Shown piece by piece: positions 24,679-33,132 of a DNA stretch of 64,000 nt. A program made the translations under genes and the position numbers. Position 1 is the stretch's first letter, and each line of letters starts with the position of its first letter. This DNA is from Raoultibacter phocaeensis (GTDB lineage Bacteria; Actinomycetota; Coriobacteriia; Coriobacteriales; Eggerthellaceae): positions 1,364,001 to 1,428,000 of the forward strand of contig NZ_CABDUX010000001.1 in assembly GCF_901411515.1 (NCBI RefSeq). Reading direction: 5' to 3'. The notes under the pieces are model-generated. The model saw only the letters and a program-made list of their open reading frames with translations, did not search any database and was not told the origin of the DNA.

Positions 24679-26349
24679 ATGAAAACATGGTATCCCGAAG
24701 CCGATCTGGTCATCAAGCATCCTAAGATCTACACCGTCGCGATCACGTGCGACGAGGTCAAAGCTGGAAAAACCGAGTTCCCCATCATCGAGGACGGCGG
24801 CGTCGCCGCCAAGGACGGCAAGATCATAGCCGTCGGCAAGGCCTCCGAGATGGACCAGTACGTCGGCGAGCACACCGAGGTCGTCGACGCGACCGGCAAG
24901 ATTCTCACCCCCGGCTTCGTCGAGTGCCACATGCATTGCAAATGGACTGGCGAGCAGATGCTCAACCTCGACTTCAACGGCGTGACGAGCCGCCAGGCTA
25001 TTCTCGACGCTTTGAAAGAAAAGGTGGCAAACACTCCCGTCGGCGAGTGGATCGAGGGCGACGGTTGGAACGAGCTCATCTGGGAAGACAGCCAAGAGCT
25101 TATCACACGCCGCGAGCTCGACGAGATAGCCCCGAATAATCCGCTCATTCTGCTGCATATGTCGGCTCATACGGTTGCCGCCAACTCCCTTGCGCTCGAA
25201 GCGGTCGGCTACACGAAGGATACGCCGCAGCCCGAGGGCGGAACCATCGGGCACTACGATGACGGCGAGCTTGACGGCATGCTGTACGAGAACGCGGCTC
25301 TTATGCCGATGTTTGCCGCCAAGCCGCCGCTGACCGATGAACAGCAGGTCGAAAGCATTGCGCTCATCGGGCGGCGTCTCAACTCCTTCGGCATCACGAG
25401 CGCCATCGACGCGAACCTCAACTACAAGCAGATGCGCTATTACGGCGAAGCGAAGAAGCAGGGCAAGCTCACCTACCGCGCGAACCTCATGTTCTACCTC
25501 GACCCGCAGTTCGGATCCTTCGAGGAGAACTTGAGGCGCTTGGACGAGATGGACTGCGTCACCGGCTTCGGCGACGAGATGCTCAAGCTCAACGGCTGCA
25601 AGGTCACCCTCGACGGCATCACGGCAGCCTTTACGGCAGCCATGAAGCGCAAGGAATACCGTCAGCGCCCCGGCTTCTACGGCGACACCATTTACAGCGA
25701 AGAGGAAATCACGGCTCTTGTGTGCAAAGCGACTGAACTCGGCTGGCAGTTCGGCATCCACACCATCGGCGACATGAGCGAAGACAGAGCCTTGCACGCG
25801 TTCCAGGAAGCCAACAGGATACGGCCGGTGAAGGAGCTGCGCCACTACCTCATCCACTACCAGTTGCCTTACGACGATCAGTGGCCCATCATGAAGGAAC
25901 TCGGCGTGGGCGTATGCCTACAGCCGACCATCGTCTCGCAGATGGGCGAGGAGCCCCTGTTCTGGCCCGAGCAGGTCGAGCGCTTCCAGTCGCCGGGTCT
26001 CATGTTCTCAAACGGCATCATAGCCGGCGGCAGTTCGGATTGCCCGGTTGTCACCTGCGATCCGCTGCTCGGCATGTACTACGCCATCACGCGCCTCGAC
26101 GAGACCACGGGCAAGACCCTCTCCAAGGGCGACGAGTCGAAGGTGACGCCAATACAGGCCCTCATCATGTACACGAAGAACTCCGCGTTCTTCAGCCACG
26201 ACGACGACAAGATGGGCTCGGTCGAGGTGGGCAACTTCGCCGACTTGTGCCTGTTCGACAACGACTTCATCGAGGGCGACGTGGAGGACTACCGTACGAC
26301 CAAGGTGGCCAAGACCTTCCTCGGCGGCGAAGTAGTGTATGAGGCCTAA
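24679..26349 (+). CDS. Amidohydrolase family 3 protein (YtcJ-like)
   Basis: 556 residues from ATG 24679, which has a perfect AAGGAGG seven bases upstream. Amidohydrolase features are the TPGFVECHMHCKW metal-binding HxH, the later His in GIHTIGDMSEDRALHAF, and IAGGSSDCPVVTCDPLLGMYYA with the metal-binding Asp. The C-terminal composite beta-sandwich (VEVGNFADLCLFDNDF) closes the fold. It should hydrolyse an amide or cyclic amide in the cytoplasm; the substrate is unknown. The codon use is strongly biased to C-ending codons, suggesting high expression. It is divergent from the unknown membrane protein, a possible partner transporter. Confidence 0.87.
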   Translation: MKTWYPEADLVIKHPKIYTVAITCDEVKAGKTEFPIIEDGGVAAKDGKIIAVGKASEMDQYVGEHTEVVDATGKILTPGFVECHMHCKWTGEQMLNLDFNGVTSRQAILDALKEKVANTPVGEWIEGDGWNELIWEDSQELITRRELDEIAPNNPLILLHMSAHTVAANSLALEAVGYTKDTPQPEGGTIGHYDDGELDGMLYENAALMPMFAAKPPLTDEQQVESIALIGRRLNSFGITSAIDANLNYKQMRYYGEAKKQGKLTYRANLMFYLDPQFGSFEENLRRLDEMDCVTGFGDEMLKLNGCKVTLDGITAAFTAAMKRKEYRQRPGFYGDTIYSEEEITALVCKATELGWQFGIHTIGDMSEDRALHAFQEANRIRPVKELRHYLIHYQLPYDDQWPIMKELGVGVCLQPTIVSQMGEEPLFWPEQVERFQSPGLMFSNGIIAGGSSDCPVVTCDPLLGMYYAITRLDETTGKTLSKGDESKVTPIQALIMYTKNSAFFSHDDDKMGSVEVGNFADLCLFDNDFIEGDVEDYRTTKVAKTFLGGEVVYEA

Positions 26350-26737
26350 TGTAGAAAGTTGTTCAGCGTAGCGTTATTAGCTGAATGCGAGAGTACTGCT
26401 CTTCCCGATCGGCACCCGCCGCTTCGTTCGAGGGATACGAAGTTCGGCAGGTGCCGGTTTTGCGTTCGAAGCCTGAGCCTTGACGGTTTCGGACCGTAGG
26501 ATGGTTTCCGCGCGATATGAGGTATTGTCGCTTATCGATGTCCTTAGGCAGCTGGCGATCATGTGCACCGAAGTCTCTTGCGCTGCCGTTTTTTTACGGA
26601 CGATTTCTTTGCGAGAAAGCCCGATGTTCGCCAAAATTGACGAATTGCCAACAACGGTTGGTTGCCGATATTGCCGGCTTTTCCTTTACTGATCTACGTC
26701 GCAAGACGGCTTGTGACGTAGAGAGAAAGGGTAGAAG
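26350..26737. other. Gene-free region after the amidohydrolase
   Basis: 388 bp. A terminator lies at 26410-26460. The remainder is of lower GC and probably contains the promoter of the XRE regulator gene. I see no supported gene. Confidence 0.5.
26410..26460 (+). terminator. Rho-independent terminator of the amidohydrolase gene
   Basis: Outer stem CGGCACC/GGTGCCG with an inner stem CTTCGT/ACGAAG, followed by GTTTTG. It lies about 60 bases after the amidohydrolase stop. Confidence 0.7.
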
Positions 26738-27118
26738 ATGAAATTCAACGAGAAGCTTTGCTCGATCAGGAAATCACGCGGTTTGTCGCAGGAAGAGCTT
26801 GGGTTCGAGCTGCAGGTGTCGCGGCAAACGGTGTCGAAGTGGGAATCGGGGCAGTCGTATCCCGATTTCCAGCGCCTCGTGCTCTTAAGTGACTATTTCG
26901 ATATGACGCTCGACGAACTGGTCCGGGGGTTGGATGTGCAGGATGTGAGAGACATGAACCGCACCGACGAACGGGTTGCCTCGCTGTACAGGGATATCGA
27001 AAGCGGCAAAGAATCGGTGCGCAAGGCGTGGAAGGCGTTCTGCATCGTCGGCGGCATTATTCTCGTGCTGTTTGCCGCCGTTGTGGTTGTCGGGATTGTG
27101 TCTCCGCACGTAGGATAG
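26738..27118 (+). CDS. XRE-family HTH regulator with C-terminal membrane anchor
   Basis: 126 residues. Residues 1-60 are a Cro/CI-type helix-turn-helix (KSRGLSQEELGFELQVSRQTVSKWESG, cited as LSQEELGFELQVSRQTVSKW). A polar linker with ERVASLYRDIESGKES follows, then one hydrophobic helix (FCIVGGIILVLFAAVVVVGIV) at the C-terminus. The protein is therefore a membrane-tethered DNA-binding regulator, a layout common in Gram-positive bacteria. AGAAAGG precedes the ATG. No obvious target; the next genes in the same direction form the hydrogenlyase operon 600 bp away. Confidence 0.82.
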   Translation: MKFNEKLCSIRKSRGLSQEELGFELQVSRQTVSKWESGQSYPDFQRLVLLSDYFDMTLDELVRGLDVQDVRDMNRTDERVASLYRDIESGKESVRKAWKAFCIVGGIILVLFAAVVVVGIVSPHVG

Positions 27119-27173
27119 GGATACGGACAGGGAGCCTTCGAGATATAAAGTTTGTGCTGACCGTGAAAGCGCC

Positions 27174-27207
27174 GTACCCGATGCACGGGTTTTCCGGCAT
27201 CGGGTAC
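27174..27207. terminator. Strong hairpin after XRE regulator gene
   Basis: GTACCCGATGC pairs perfectly with GCATCGGGTAC, and the loop adds CGG/CCG with one bulged A. It starts 56 bases after the XRE gene stop. No T tract follows, so it may be a transcript 3'-end stabiliser or a Rho-assisted terminator. Confidence 0.5.
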
Positions 27208-27542
27208 CGGTGCGACGGTAGCAGGGTTACACGTGAGGCGTCGGCGTCGGCGTCCACGAAGCTTTCTTGGCTTCCTCTTCTTCTGCGGCTTCTTCAGCGT
27301 TCTTTGCGCGTTGCGCCTTGATCGCCTGGTCTACGATTTCGTGTGTTGCCTTCTTTCTTCTAAAAACCTCTGGAGACGATGGGGAATGGTCTCGCCTCAC
27401 GCGCCAATCGGGGCGTTTTACATGCAAATCACCACAATCCGTATAACGTACGTGATACGCATATCCTGTTCAAAAACTGTCTGGTAATTTGCATGCTATC
27501 TAATTCGAAATTGCATCGGTCCAAGTATATACCCTGATTAAT

Positions 27543-27578
27543 AAGGCAATATCAGCAAAAATCCCACATTTTTGCCTT
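27543..27578. promoter_or_regulatory. Nested inverted repeats upstream of the hydrogenlyase promoter
   Basis: AAGGCAA (27543-27549) mirrors TTGCCTT (27572-27578), and inside it CAAAAAT mirrors ATTTTTG (27556-27574). Located 25 bases upstream of the -35 box, it is placed where an activator would bind. Confidence 0.45.
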
Positions 27579-27602
27579 GGGGTCGGACATCGGCGCCCAT
27601 TC

Positions 27603-27632
27603 TTGACAAAGGGGGTTAGCGGCTGATTAGAT
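27603..27632 (+). promoter_or_regulatory. Sigma70-type promoter of the hydrogenlyase operon
   Basis: TTGACA (27603-27608), an 18-bp spacer and TTAGAT (27627-27632). It lies about 100 bases before hydN. No sigma54-type element is seen here, unlike the FhlA-controlled operons of enterobacteria. Confidence 0.55.
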
Positions 27633-27734
27633 GTGAAAACCTGCTCGGGGGATCATCACCATTCTGTGCAGACATCCATGTGGGCGTAGGCCTGTCTTCG
27701 GGGCAAGGCACCGAGTGAAAAAGGGGGTACGTGT

Positions 27735-28280
27735 ATGGCCGCGAGAAGTTTCGTCTTTGCGGATCCAAGCAGATGTATTGGCTGCAAGACGTGCATGGTA
27801 GCGTGCATTCGGTCGCACGAGGGAAGCGAGACGACCGGTCCTCGTCTCCAGCTCGTTACGACGATGAAAGTGTCGGCTCCCATAGGCTGCCATCATTGCT
27901 TGGATGCACCGTGCGTCAAATCCTGTCCGACGGGATGTCTGTATTCCGACGGTGCCCGCGTCGGCATCCGCGAAGAGCGATGCATCGGTTGCCAGAACTG
28001 TGTGCTTGCCTGTCCGTTCGGCGCCGTTTCCATCGGATCGAAATCGAGTGTCGAACTGTTCGGGGGTCTGACGTTCGAAACTGGGCAAACGCCGGTCGTC
28101 ATCAAGTGCGATTTATGCTTTGGCAGAAAAGCGGGGCCGGCGTGCGTTGAAGCGTGTCCGACCGACGGGTTGTTTCTCGCTGATGACAGGTTTTTCGCAA
28201 CAGAGGCTGCGATCAAGCACGGCAAAGCGGCTAAGACCGTCGAATCGTTCATGGAATCGTTTTTGGACGCACGAGTATAG
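27735..28280 (+). CDS. HydN-like 4x[4Fe-4S] protein (hydrogenlyase operon)
   Basis: 181 residues from ATG 27735 with AAGGGGG upstream. Four cluster motifs are present: CIGCKTCMVAC, CHHCLDAPCVKSCPTGC, CIGCQNCVLACPFG and CDLCFGRKAGPACVEACP. HydN-type proteins relay electrons to or from FdhF and aid formate dehydrogenase maturation. First gene of a 15-gene operon. It lacks the basic insertion seen in its paralogue at 9572-10153. Confidence 0.88.
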   Translation: MAARSFVFADPSRCIGCKTCMVACIRSHEGSETTGPRLQLVTTMKVSAPIGCHHCLDAPCVKSCPTGCLYSDGARVGIREERCIGCQNCVLACPFGAVSIGSKSSVELFGGLTFETGQTPVVIKCDLCFGRKAGPACVEACPTDGLFLADDRFFATEAAIKHGKAAKTVESFMESFLDARV

Positions 28281-28294
28281 CGAGGGGTTGCCTT

Positions 28295-30481
28295 ATGGAA
28301 AAGCACATGACTGTATGCCCGTACTGCGGTGCCGGGTGCAAAATGAACCTGGTTGTCGAGAACGGCTTGATCGTAGATGCCGAGCCGCTTGACGGGGTGA
28401 CAAACGAAGGGAACTTGTGTCTCAAGGGGCTGAGCGGCTTCGATTTCGTGAACGACACGAAAATACTGACGCCAAGGATACTGTACCCTATGATCAGACG
28501 ACGCAAAGGAGCGGAGCTCGAGCGGGTGACGTGGGATGAGGCACTCGATTTTACGGCGCAGAACCTGCTCGAAATCAAAGAGCAGTACGGCCCCGACTCG
28601 ATTATGCTAACGGGGTCGTCCCGCGGACCGGGCAACGAAGCTAACTTCGTCATGCAGAAGTTCACGCGGGCGTGCATCGGTACGAACAACATCGACAACT
28701 GCGCAAGAACGTGCCACGCACCCTCCGTCATCGGTCTTATGGATACAATCGGAAGCGGTGCCATGAGCGTGAGCATTCCTGGGCTCGAGGAAGCTTCGTG
28801 CATCATGCTGTTCGGGTACAATCCTGCAGCCAGCCACCCGATCGTCGCCCGTAGGATCGTGAAGGCTAAAGAGAAGGGCGCGCGCATTATCGTGTGCGAT
28901 CCGCGCATCATTGAGACGGCTCGGATCGCCGACATCCATATCCAGATGAAGAACGGTTCGAACCTGGCGCTTTTGAACGCGATGGCATTCACAATCGTTG
29001 AGGAAGGCTTGATCGACAAAGCATTTGTCGATGCCCATACCAGTGGATACGAGGCATGGCTCGACGTGATACTGCAGTACCCTCCCGAGGCAGTGGAAGA
29101 TATCGTGGGAGTGGATGCGGAGACCATCCGCAAGGCTGCGAGGATGTACGCCACGGCGGAGTCGTCGATCATCGGGTGGGGCATGGGCGTCACGCAGCAG
29201 CGCCAAGGCGTCCATACGGTTCACGCCATCGCTTCCCTTGCATGCATTGCCGGCAAAATAGGAAAGCCCCATTGCGGCGTAGCACCCGTGCGCGGGCAGA
29301 ACAACGTGCAGGGTTCCTGCGACATGGGCATGCTTCCGAACCTGTACCCGGGATATCAAAAGGTCGAGGATGCCAAAGTGCGCGCGAAGTTCGCGAAGGC
29401 GTGGGGCCTTGATGCCGAGCAGCTGTCGAACAAGGAAGGCTTCAAGCTTACCGATCTTCCCCATGGGGTCAAAGACGGAACCATCAAAGCGTTCTACAAC
29501 TTTGGAGAAGATCCCCTGCAGACCGAGCCGGACTCCGCCGATATGGAGAAAACCCTCAAGGATCTTGAATTCTTCATCAGCCAAGACATCTTTATGACGC
29601 AGACGACCGCGCTCGCCGATGTAGTGCTGCCGGCGACTTCCTGGGGCGAGCACGAAGGGGTGTTCACCGCTTCGGACCGATCGTTCCAGCGCTTTAACGC
29701 TGCCGTGCCGCCGAAAGGCGAATGCAAGCACGATTGGGAGATATTCCAGGAGCTTTCGACGCGGATGGGATACCCGATGCGGTATCGGAATACGAAAGAG
29801 ATATGGGACGAGGTCAGAGAGCTCTGTCCTCAGTTCTACGGTGCCACCTACGAAAAGATGGAAGGCCTCGGATACGCGCAATGGCCCATTCTCGATATCG
29901 AGGGCGAAGGAACGCCGGATCTGTACCTCGGGGGTTCTTTCAACACCTTCGACGGACGGGCGCTTTTGCTCTCGCATCACTGGAACGCCCCGACGGAAGA
30001 GCCCGACGAGGGGTATCCGCTCGTGCTCTGCACCGTACGCGAGGTGGGGCATTACTCATGCAGGTCGATGACCGGCAATTGCAAAGCCCTGGCACAGCTT
30101 GCCGACGAACCGGGATACGTGCACATCAACCCGGTGGATGCACGCAAGCGGGGCGTTCGCGACGAGGAACTCGTCTGGGTGTACTCGCGGCGGGGAAAGG
30201 TGATCACCCGCGCCTCGCTCGACGAACGGGTCAATCCCGGGGCGGTGTACATGACGTATCAATGGTGGATCGGCAAATGCAACGATCTCACGATGCATGT
30301 CACCGACCCCCTTTCAGGCACGCCGGAAGACAAATTCAGCTCCTGCGATGTCGCTTCGATAGGGGATCAGGTGTGGGCGGAGCAGCATATGGAGATGCTC
30401 TACAACGAACTGAAAGCTCGCCTGGCCGCCGAAGCGGCGCACCAGGAAGGCCCTTCGCTCAAGTACGGCGAGCGCCAGTAG
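28295..30481 (+). CDS. fdhF: Formate dehydrogenase H-type catalytic subunit, Cys variant (hydrogenlyase operon)
   Basis: 728 residues, close to the 715 of E. coli FdhF. It has the VCPYCGAGC cluster motif, GSSRGPGNEANF, a conserved ARTCHAPS motif with Cys at residue 140 in place of selenocysteine, GMGVTQQRQG, RGQNNVQGSCDMG and a C-terminal MTYQWWIGKCN molybdopterin-binding region. Cytoplasmic, no signal peptide. It oxidises formate to CO2 and passes electrons through HycB- and HyfH-like proteins to the hydrogenase. It is closely similar along its whole length to the enzyme at 10158-12584 apart from that protein's C-terminal tail. Confidence 0.95.
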   Translation: MEKHMTVCPYCGAGCKMNLVVENGLIVDAEPLDGVTNEGNLCLKGLSGFDFVNDTKILTPRILYPMIRRRKGAELERVTWDEALDFTAQNLLEIKEQYGPDSIMLTGSSRGPGNEANFVMQKFTRACIGTNNIDNCARTCHAPSVIGLMDTIGSGAMSVSIPGLEEASCIMLFGYNPAASHPIVARRIVKAKEKGARIIVCDPRIIETARIADIHIQMKNGSNLALLNAMAFTIVEEGLIDKAFVDAHTSGYEAWLDVILQYPPEAVEDIVGVDAETIRKAARMYATAESSIIGWGMGVTQQRQGVHTVHAIASLACIAGKIGKPHCGVAPVRGQNNVQGSCDMGMLPNLYPGYQKVEDAKVRAKFAKAWGLDAEQLSNKEGFKLTDLPHGVKDGTIKAFYNFGEDPLQTEPDSADMEKTLKDLEFFISQDIFMTQTTALADVVLPATSWGEHEGVFTASDRSFQRFNAAVPPKGECKHDWEIFQELSTRMGYPMRYRNTKEIWDEVRELCPQFYGATYEKMEGLGYAQWPILDIEGEGTPDLYLGGSFNTFDGRALLLSHHWNAPTEEPDEGYPLVLCTVREVGHYSCRSMTGNCKALAQLADEPGYVHINPVDARKRGVRDEELVWVYSRRGKVITRASLDERVNPGAVYMTYQWWIGKCNDLTMHVTDPLSGTPEDKFSSCDVASIGDQVWAEQHMEMLYNELKARLAAEAAHQEGPSLKYGERQ

Positions 30482-30508
30482 CCGCTGCAACGCGCTTGGA
30501 GGACGGAT

Positions 30509-31105
30509 GTGAATCGCTATATAGTCATAGACCCCGCTGCGTGCATCGGATGCAGGACCTGCGAAGCGTCCTGCATCGGGGTCCATAAGAAAGCAGGTCT
30601 GCAAGGAGCCCCGCGCATGACGGTTGTGGAGACGAAGAGCGTCTCCGCTGCCGTCATGTGCCACCAGTGCGAAAGCGCTCCCTGCCTTGCCGTGTGTCCG
30701 ACGGGCGTCATCACCCGCGTAAACGGTATCGTTCGAGTGGACGAGCAGCGGTGCATCGGATGCAAGATGTGCTCGATCGCATGTCCGTACGGAGCCGTGC
30801 AGCCTTCGGGCACTTCGGTTGCGGGTGTGGCCGGGGTCTGTTACAGGACGCCGACGCATCCGGGTTCGGTGAGCCCTCTGCTCGCATGGGAGATCGGCGT
30901 TGCCGCATGTGCAGTGAAATGCGATCTGTGCTCGGGGCTGTCGACTGCTCCCCGTTGCGTCGAAACGTGTCCGACCGGTGCGCTTACCTTAATCGACCAG
31001 GAAAAAGTCGATGCCGATCTGCGTGAGAAAAGGCATCGGACGGCAGGGGAGCTTGAGGCCATGTCGGTAGAAGTCTCGAAGGTTCGGAGGTCGCAATGGG
31101 TCTGA
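30509..31105 (+). CDS. hyfA: HycB/HyfA-like 4Fe-4S protein
   Basis: 198 residues from GTG 30509; GGAGG is correctly spaced. Four cluster motifs are CIGCRTCEASC, CHQCESAPCLAVCPTG, CIGCKMCSIACPYG and CDLCSGLSTAPRCVETCP. It is positioned between fdhF and hyfB as HycB/HyfA is in enterobacteria, and should connect FdhF to the hydrogenase arm. The insertion between motifs three and four (about residues 110-130) is Gly/Ser-rich. It overlaps hyfB by ten bases. Confidence 0.86.
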   Translation: MNRYIVIDPAACIGCRTCEASCIGVHKKAGLQGAPRMTVVETKSVSAAVMCHQCESAPCLAVCPTGVITRVNGIVRVDEQRCIGCKMCSIACPYGAVQPSGTSVAGVAGVCYRTPTHPGSVSPLLAWEIGVAACAVKCDLCSGLSTAPRCVETCPTGALTLIDQEKVDADLREKRHRTAGELEAMSVEVSKVRRSQWV

Positions 31106-33120
31106 CGTTGTTGATGAGTGCGGCTGGCGTCTCTTCGGTGGGCGCACTCATGTCGCTTCTGCTGTACCGTCGGGAAAGCGCTGCCAAAATCGTCTCCTGT
31201 TGCTGCGGGGTTGCCTCGGCGGTGTTCTCTCTCGGCTTCGCTCTCGTATCGATATGCGGGCCGACGCACCTGTTCAGGGCGGCCAGTCCGTTCGCGTTCG
31301 CGGACTTTTCGATTTCATGCAACCCCTTGTCGGGCTTGCTCGTTGCGGTGATCGCCGTCTTGGCTTTAGCGGCGTGGATATACGGGTTTTCGTACTTTGA
31401 CGAGTACCGGGGGCGCGGTGTCGGCAAAATCGGGTTCTACATGAATCTGTTCGTTATCTCCATGATCTTCGTGGTTACGGTCGACAATGCGTTCTGGTTC
31501 CTGGTGTTTTTCGAACTCATGTCGCTGACCTCGTATTTTCTCGTCGTGTTCGACCGGTCGGAGCAGGCTCAGCACGGCGGGTTCGTGTACTTCGTCATGG
31601 CCCATATCGGGTTTCTCATGATCATGGTTGCATTTCTCATGATGGCGAACGCTGCGGGAGGCAGCTTCGAATTCTCTGCTTTTCGAGAGGTTTCGATGGC
31701 TCCGGCCGCTGCCTCGACCGTGTTCTTGCTTGCATTCTTCGGCTTCGGCATCAAGGCCGGCATGGTGCCGTTCCATTCGTGGCTTCCCCTCGCCCATCCC
31801 GAAGCGCCTTCGAACGTTTCGGCGCTTATGTCGGGCGGCATGGTCAAGATCGGCATCTTCGGTATCGTGAAGGTGTGCTTCGATCTGCTCGGTGCATCGG
31901 GCTGCGAGCTGTGGTGGGGTTTCGTCGTCATGGTGTTCGGCGCCGTTTCGGCGGTGTTCGGCATCGCGTATGCGGTTGCCGAACGGGATATCAAAAGAAC
32001 GCTTGCGTACTGCTCGGTTGAGAACATCGGAATCATCCTGATCGGCGTCGGGGCGGCAATCGTGGGTATGGCGCTTGACCAGCCGATCGTTGCCGCATTG
32101 GGCCTTCTGGCCGGACTGTACCACCTCGTCAACCATGCGATGTTCAAGGGCGCGCTCTTCTTAAGCGCAGGCTCGGCCATTTTCAGAGTCCATACCCGCT
32201 CGCTCGATGCGATGGGGGGCCTCGCGCGAAAGATGCCCTGGACTGCGGCAGTGTTCCTCATCGCATCGGTTGCTATCTGCGCGATACCTCCGTTGAACGG
32301 ATTCGCGTCGGAATGGCTCACCTACCAATCGCTGCTCGACGTTGCATTCGGAGCCGCTCCGCTCGTAAAAACGGTAGCCGTTCTGGCGGCTGCTTCGCTC
32401 GCGATTTCGGGAGCGCTTGCCATCGTGTGTTTCGTGAAAGCGTACGGAGTCGCGTTCTCCGGCGCATCGCGTTCAGAGAAAGCGCGGGAGGCGCGCGAAG
32501 TGCCTGCGTTCATGGTCGTTGCGAGCGTGCTGCTCGCCGCTATCTGCATCGGGCTTGGTGTGGGGGCTGCATGGGTCGCTCCGGCGATCGGCGGCATCGC
32601 ATCGTTTGCGCTCGGGACGACGGCTGGCGGCGCGGTGGTTGCGGGATCGGAGTTGGTGAACCCCATGGCGGGCACGGGGGTTTCCCTCATCCTCATCGCC
32701 GCTTTGCTTGTCGTGCTCGTGCTGCTGGTTATGGGCGCGCGTGGTATCGCCCGCCGCAAATCGGGTGTCGGCCTGCGTAAAGATCCTTGGGATTGCGGCT
32801 ACCTTCCCGAGTCTGACATGCTTGCGGCGGCAACGAGTTTCTCCTCCGCTGCCCGGATGTTTTTCGAAGCGCTGTACCGGGTCCGAGAGGTGGCATCCGG
32901 TCAGAAAGGGAAGGTCCTGTGCCTGTACGAGCGATTGGTCGAGGGAATAAGAAAGGTCGAGCCGCTTTCCGATCGGTATCTGGTGGACGGGGCCATCAAT
33001 GTCGTCGAGAAGCTGAGCCGGATGGCGCAGAAGGTCGAGGGGGGCGATTACCGCGTCTACATCTCCTACGTTGTCGTCGCGCTCGTCTTCTTCCTGATAC
33101 TGACCGTCGCGATCGGATAG
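31096..33120 (+). CDS. hyfB: Hydrogenase-4 component B, NuoL/MrpA-like antiporter subunit
   Basis: 674 residues, matching E. coli HyfB (about 672). Roughly fourteen to sixteen membrane helices with the proton-pump signatures FFELMSLTSYFLV, GFGIKAGMVPFHSWLPLAHPEAPS and VSALMSGGMVKIGI, including the broken-helix Lys/Glu residues. A long C-terminal part beyond the antiporter core ends in another helix. It is a candidate ion-translocating subunit of the membrane arm. ATG 31096 is preceded by GGAGG inside the upstream gene. Confidence 0.92.
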   Translation: MGLTLLMSAAGVSSVGALMSLLLYRRESAAKIVSCCCGVASAVFSLGFALVSICGPTHLFRAASPFAFADFSISCNPLSGLLVAVIAVLALAAWIYGFSYFDEYRGRGVGKIGFYMNLFVISMIFVVTVDNAFWFLVFFELMSLTSYFLVVFDRSEQAQHGGFVYFVMAHIGFLMIMVAFLMMANAAGGSFEFSAFREVSMAPAAASTVFLLAFFGFGIKAGMVPFHSWLPLAHPEAPSNVSALMSGGMVKIGIFGIVKVCFDLLGASGCELWWGFVVMVFGAVSAVFGIAYAVAERDIKRTLAYCSVENIGIILIGVGAAIVGMALDQPIVAALGLLAGLYHLVNHAMFKGALFLSAGSAIFRVHTRSLDAMGGLARKMPWTAAVFLIASVAICAIPPLNGFASEWLTYQSLLDVAFGAAPLVKTVAVLAAASLAISGALAIVCFVKAYGVAFSGASRSEKAREAREVPAFMVVASVLLAAICIGLGVGAAWVAPAIGGIASFALGTTAGGAVVAGSELVNPMAGTGVSLILIAALLVVLVLLVMGARGIARRKSGVGLRKDPWDCGYLPESDMLAAATSFSSAARMFFEALYRVREVASGQKGKVLCLYERLVEGIRKVEPLSDRYLVDGAINVVEKLSRMAQKVEGGDYRVYISYVVVALVFFLILTVAIG

Positions 33121-33132
33121 GCGGGAAAAGCC

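Larger units (their letters stand above)
27119..27734. other. Gene-free region upstream of the hydrogenlyase operon
   Basis: 616 bp. It contains a strong hairpin at 27174-27207, an uncertain 66-codon minus-strand frame (27227-27427, ending RAKNAEEAAEEEEAKKASW) with no ribosome-binding site, an AT-rich block with inverted repeats (27543-27578), and a promoter candidate at 27603-27632. Confidence 0.5.

Noticed and set aside
26377-26634. 85-codon minus-strand frame
   Set aside because: It runs across the terminator of the amidohydrolase gene and has no initiation signal.
27227-27427. 66-codon minus-strand frame with an Ala/Glu/Lys-rich end
   Set aside because: Could be a small protein, but it has no ribosome-binding site or recognisable domain; kept only as a remark in the region entry.
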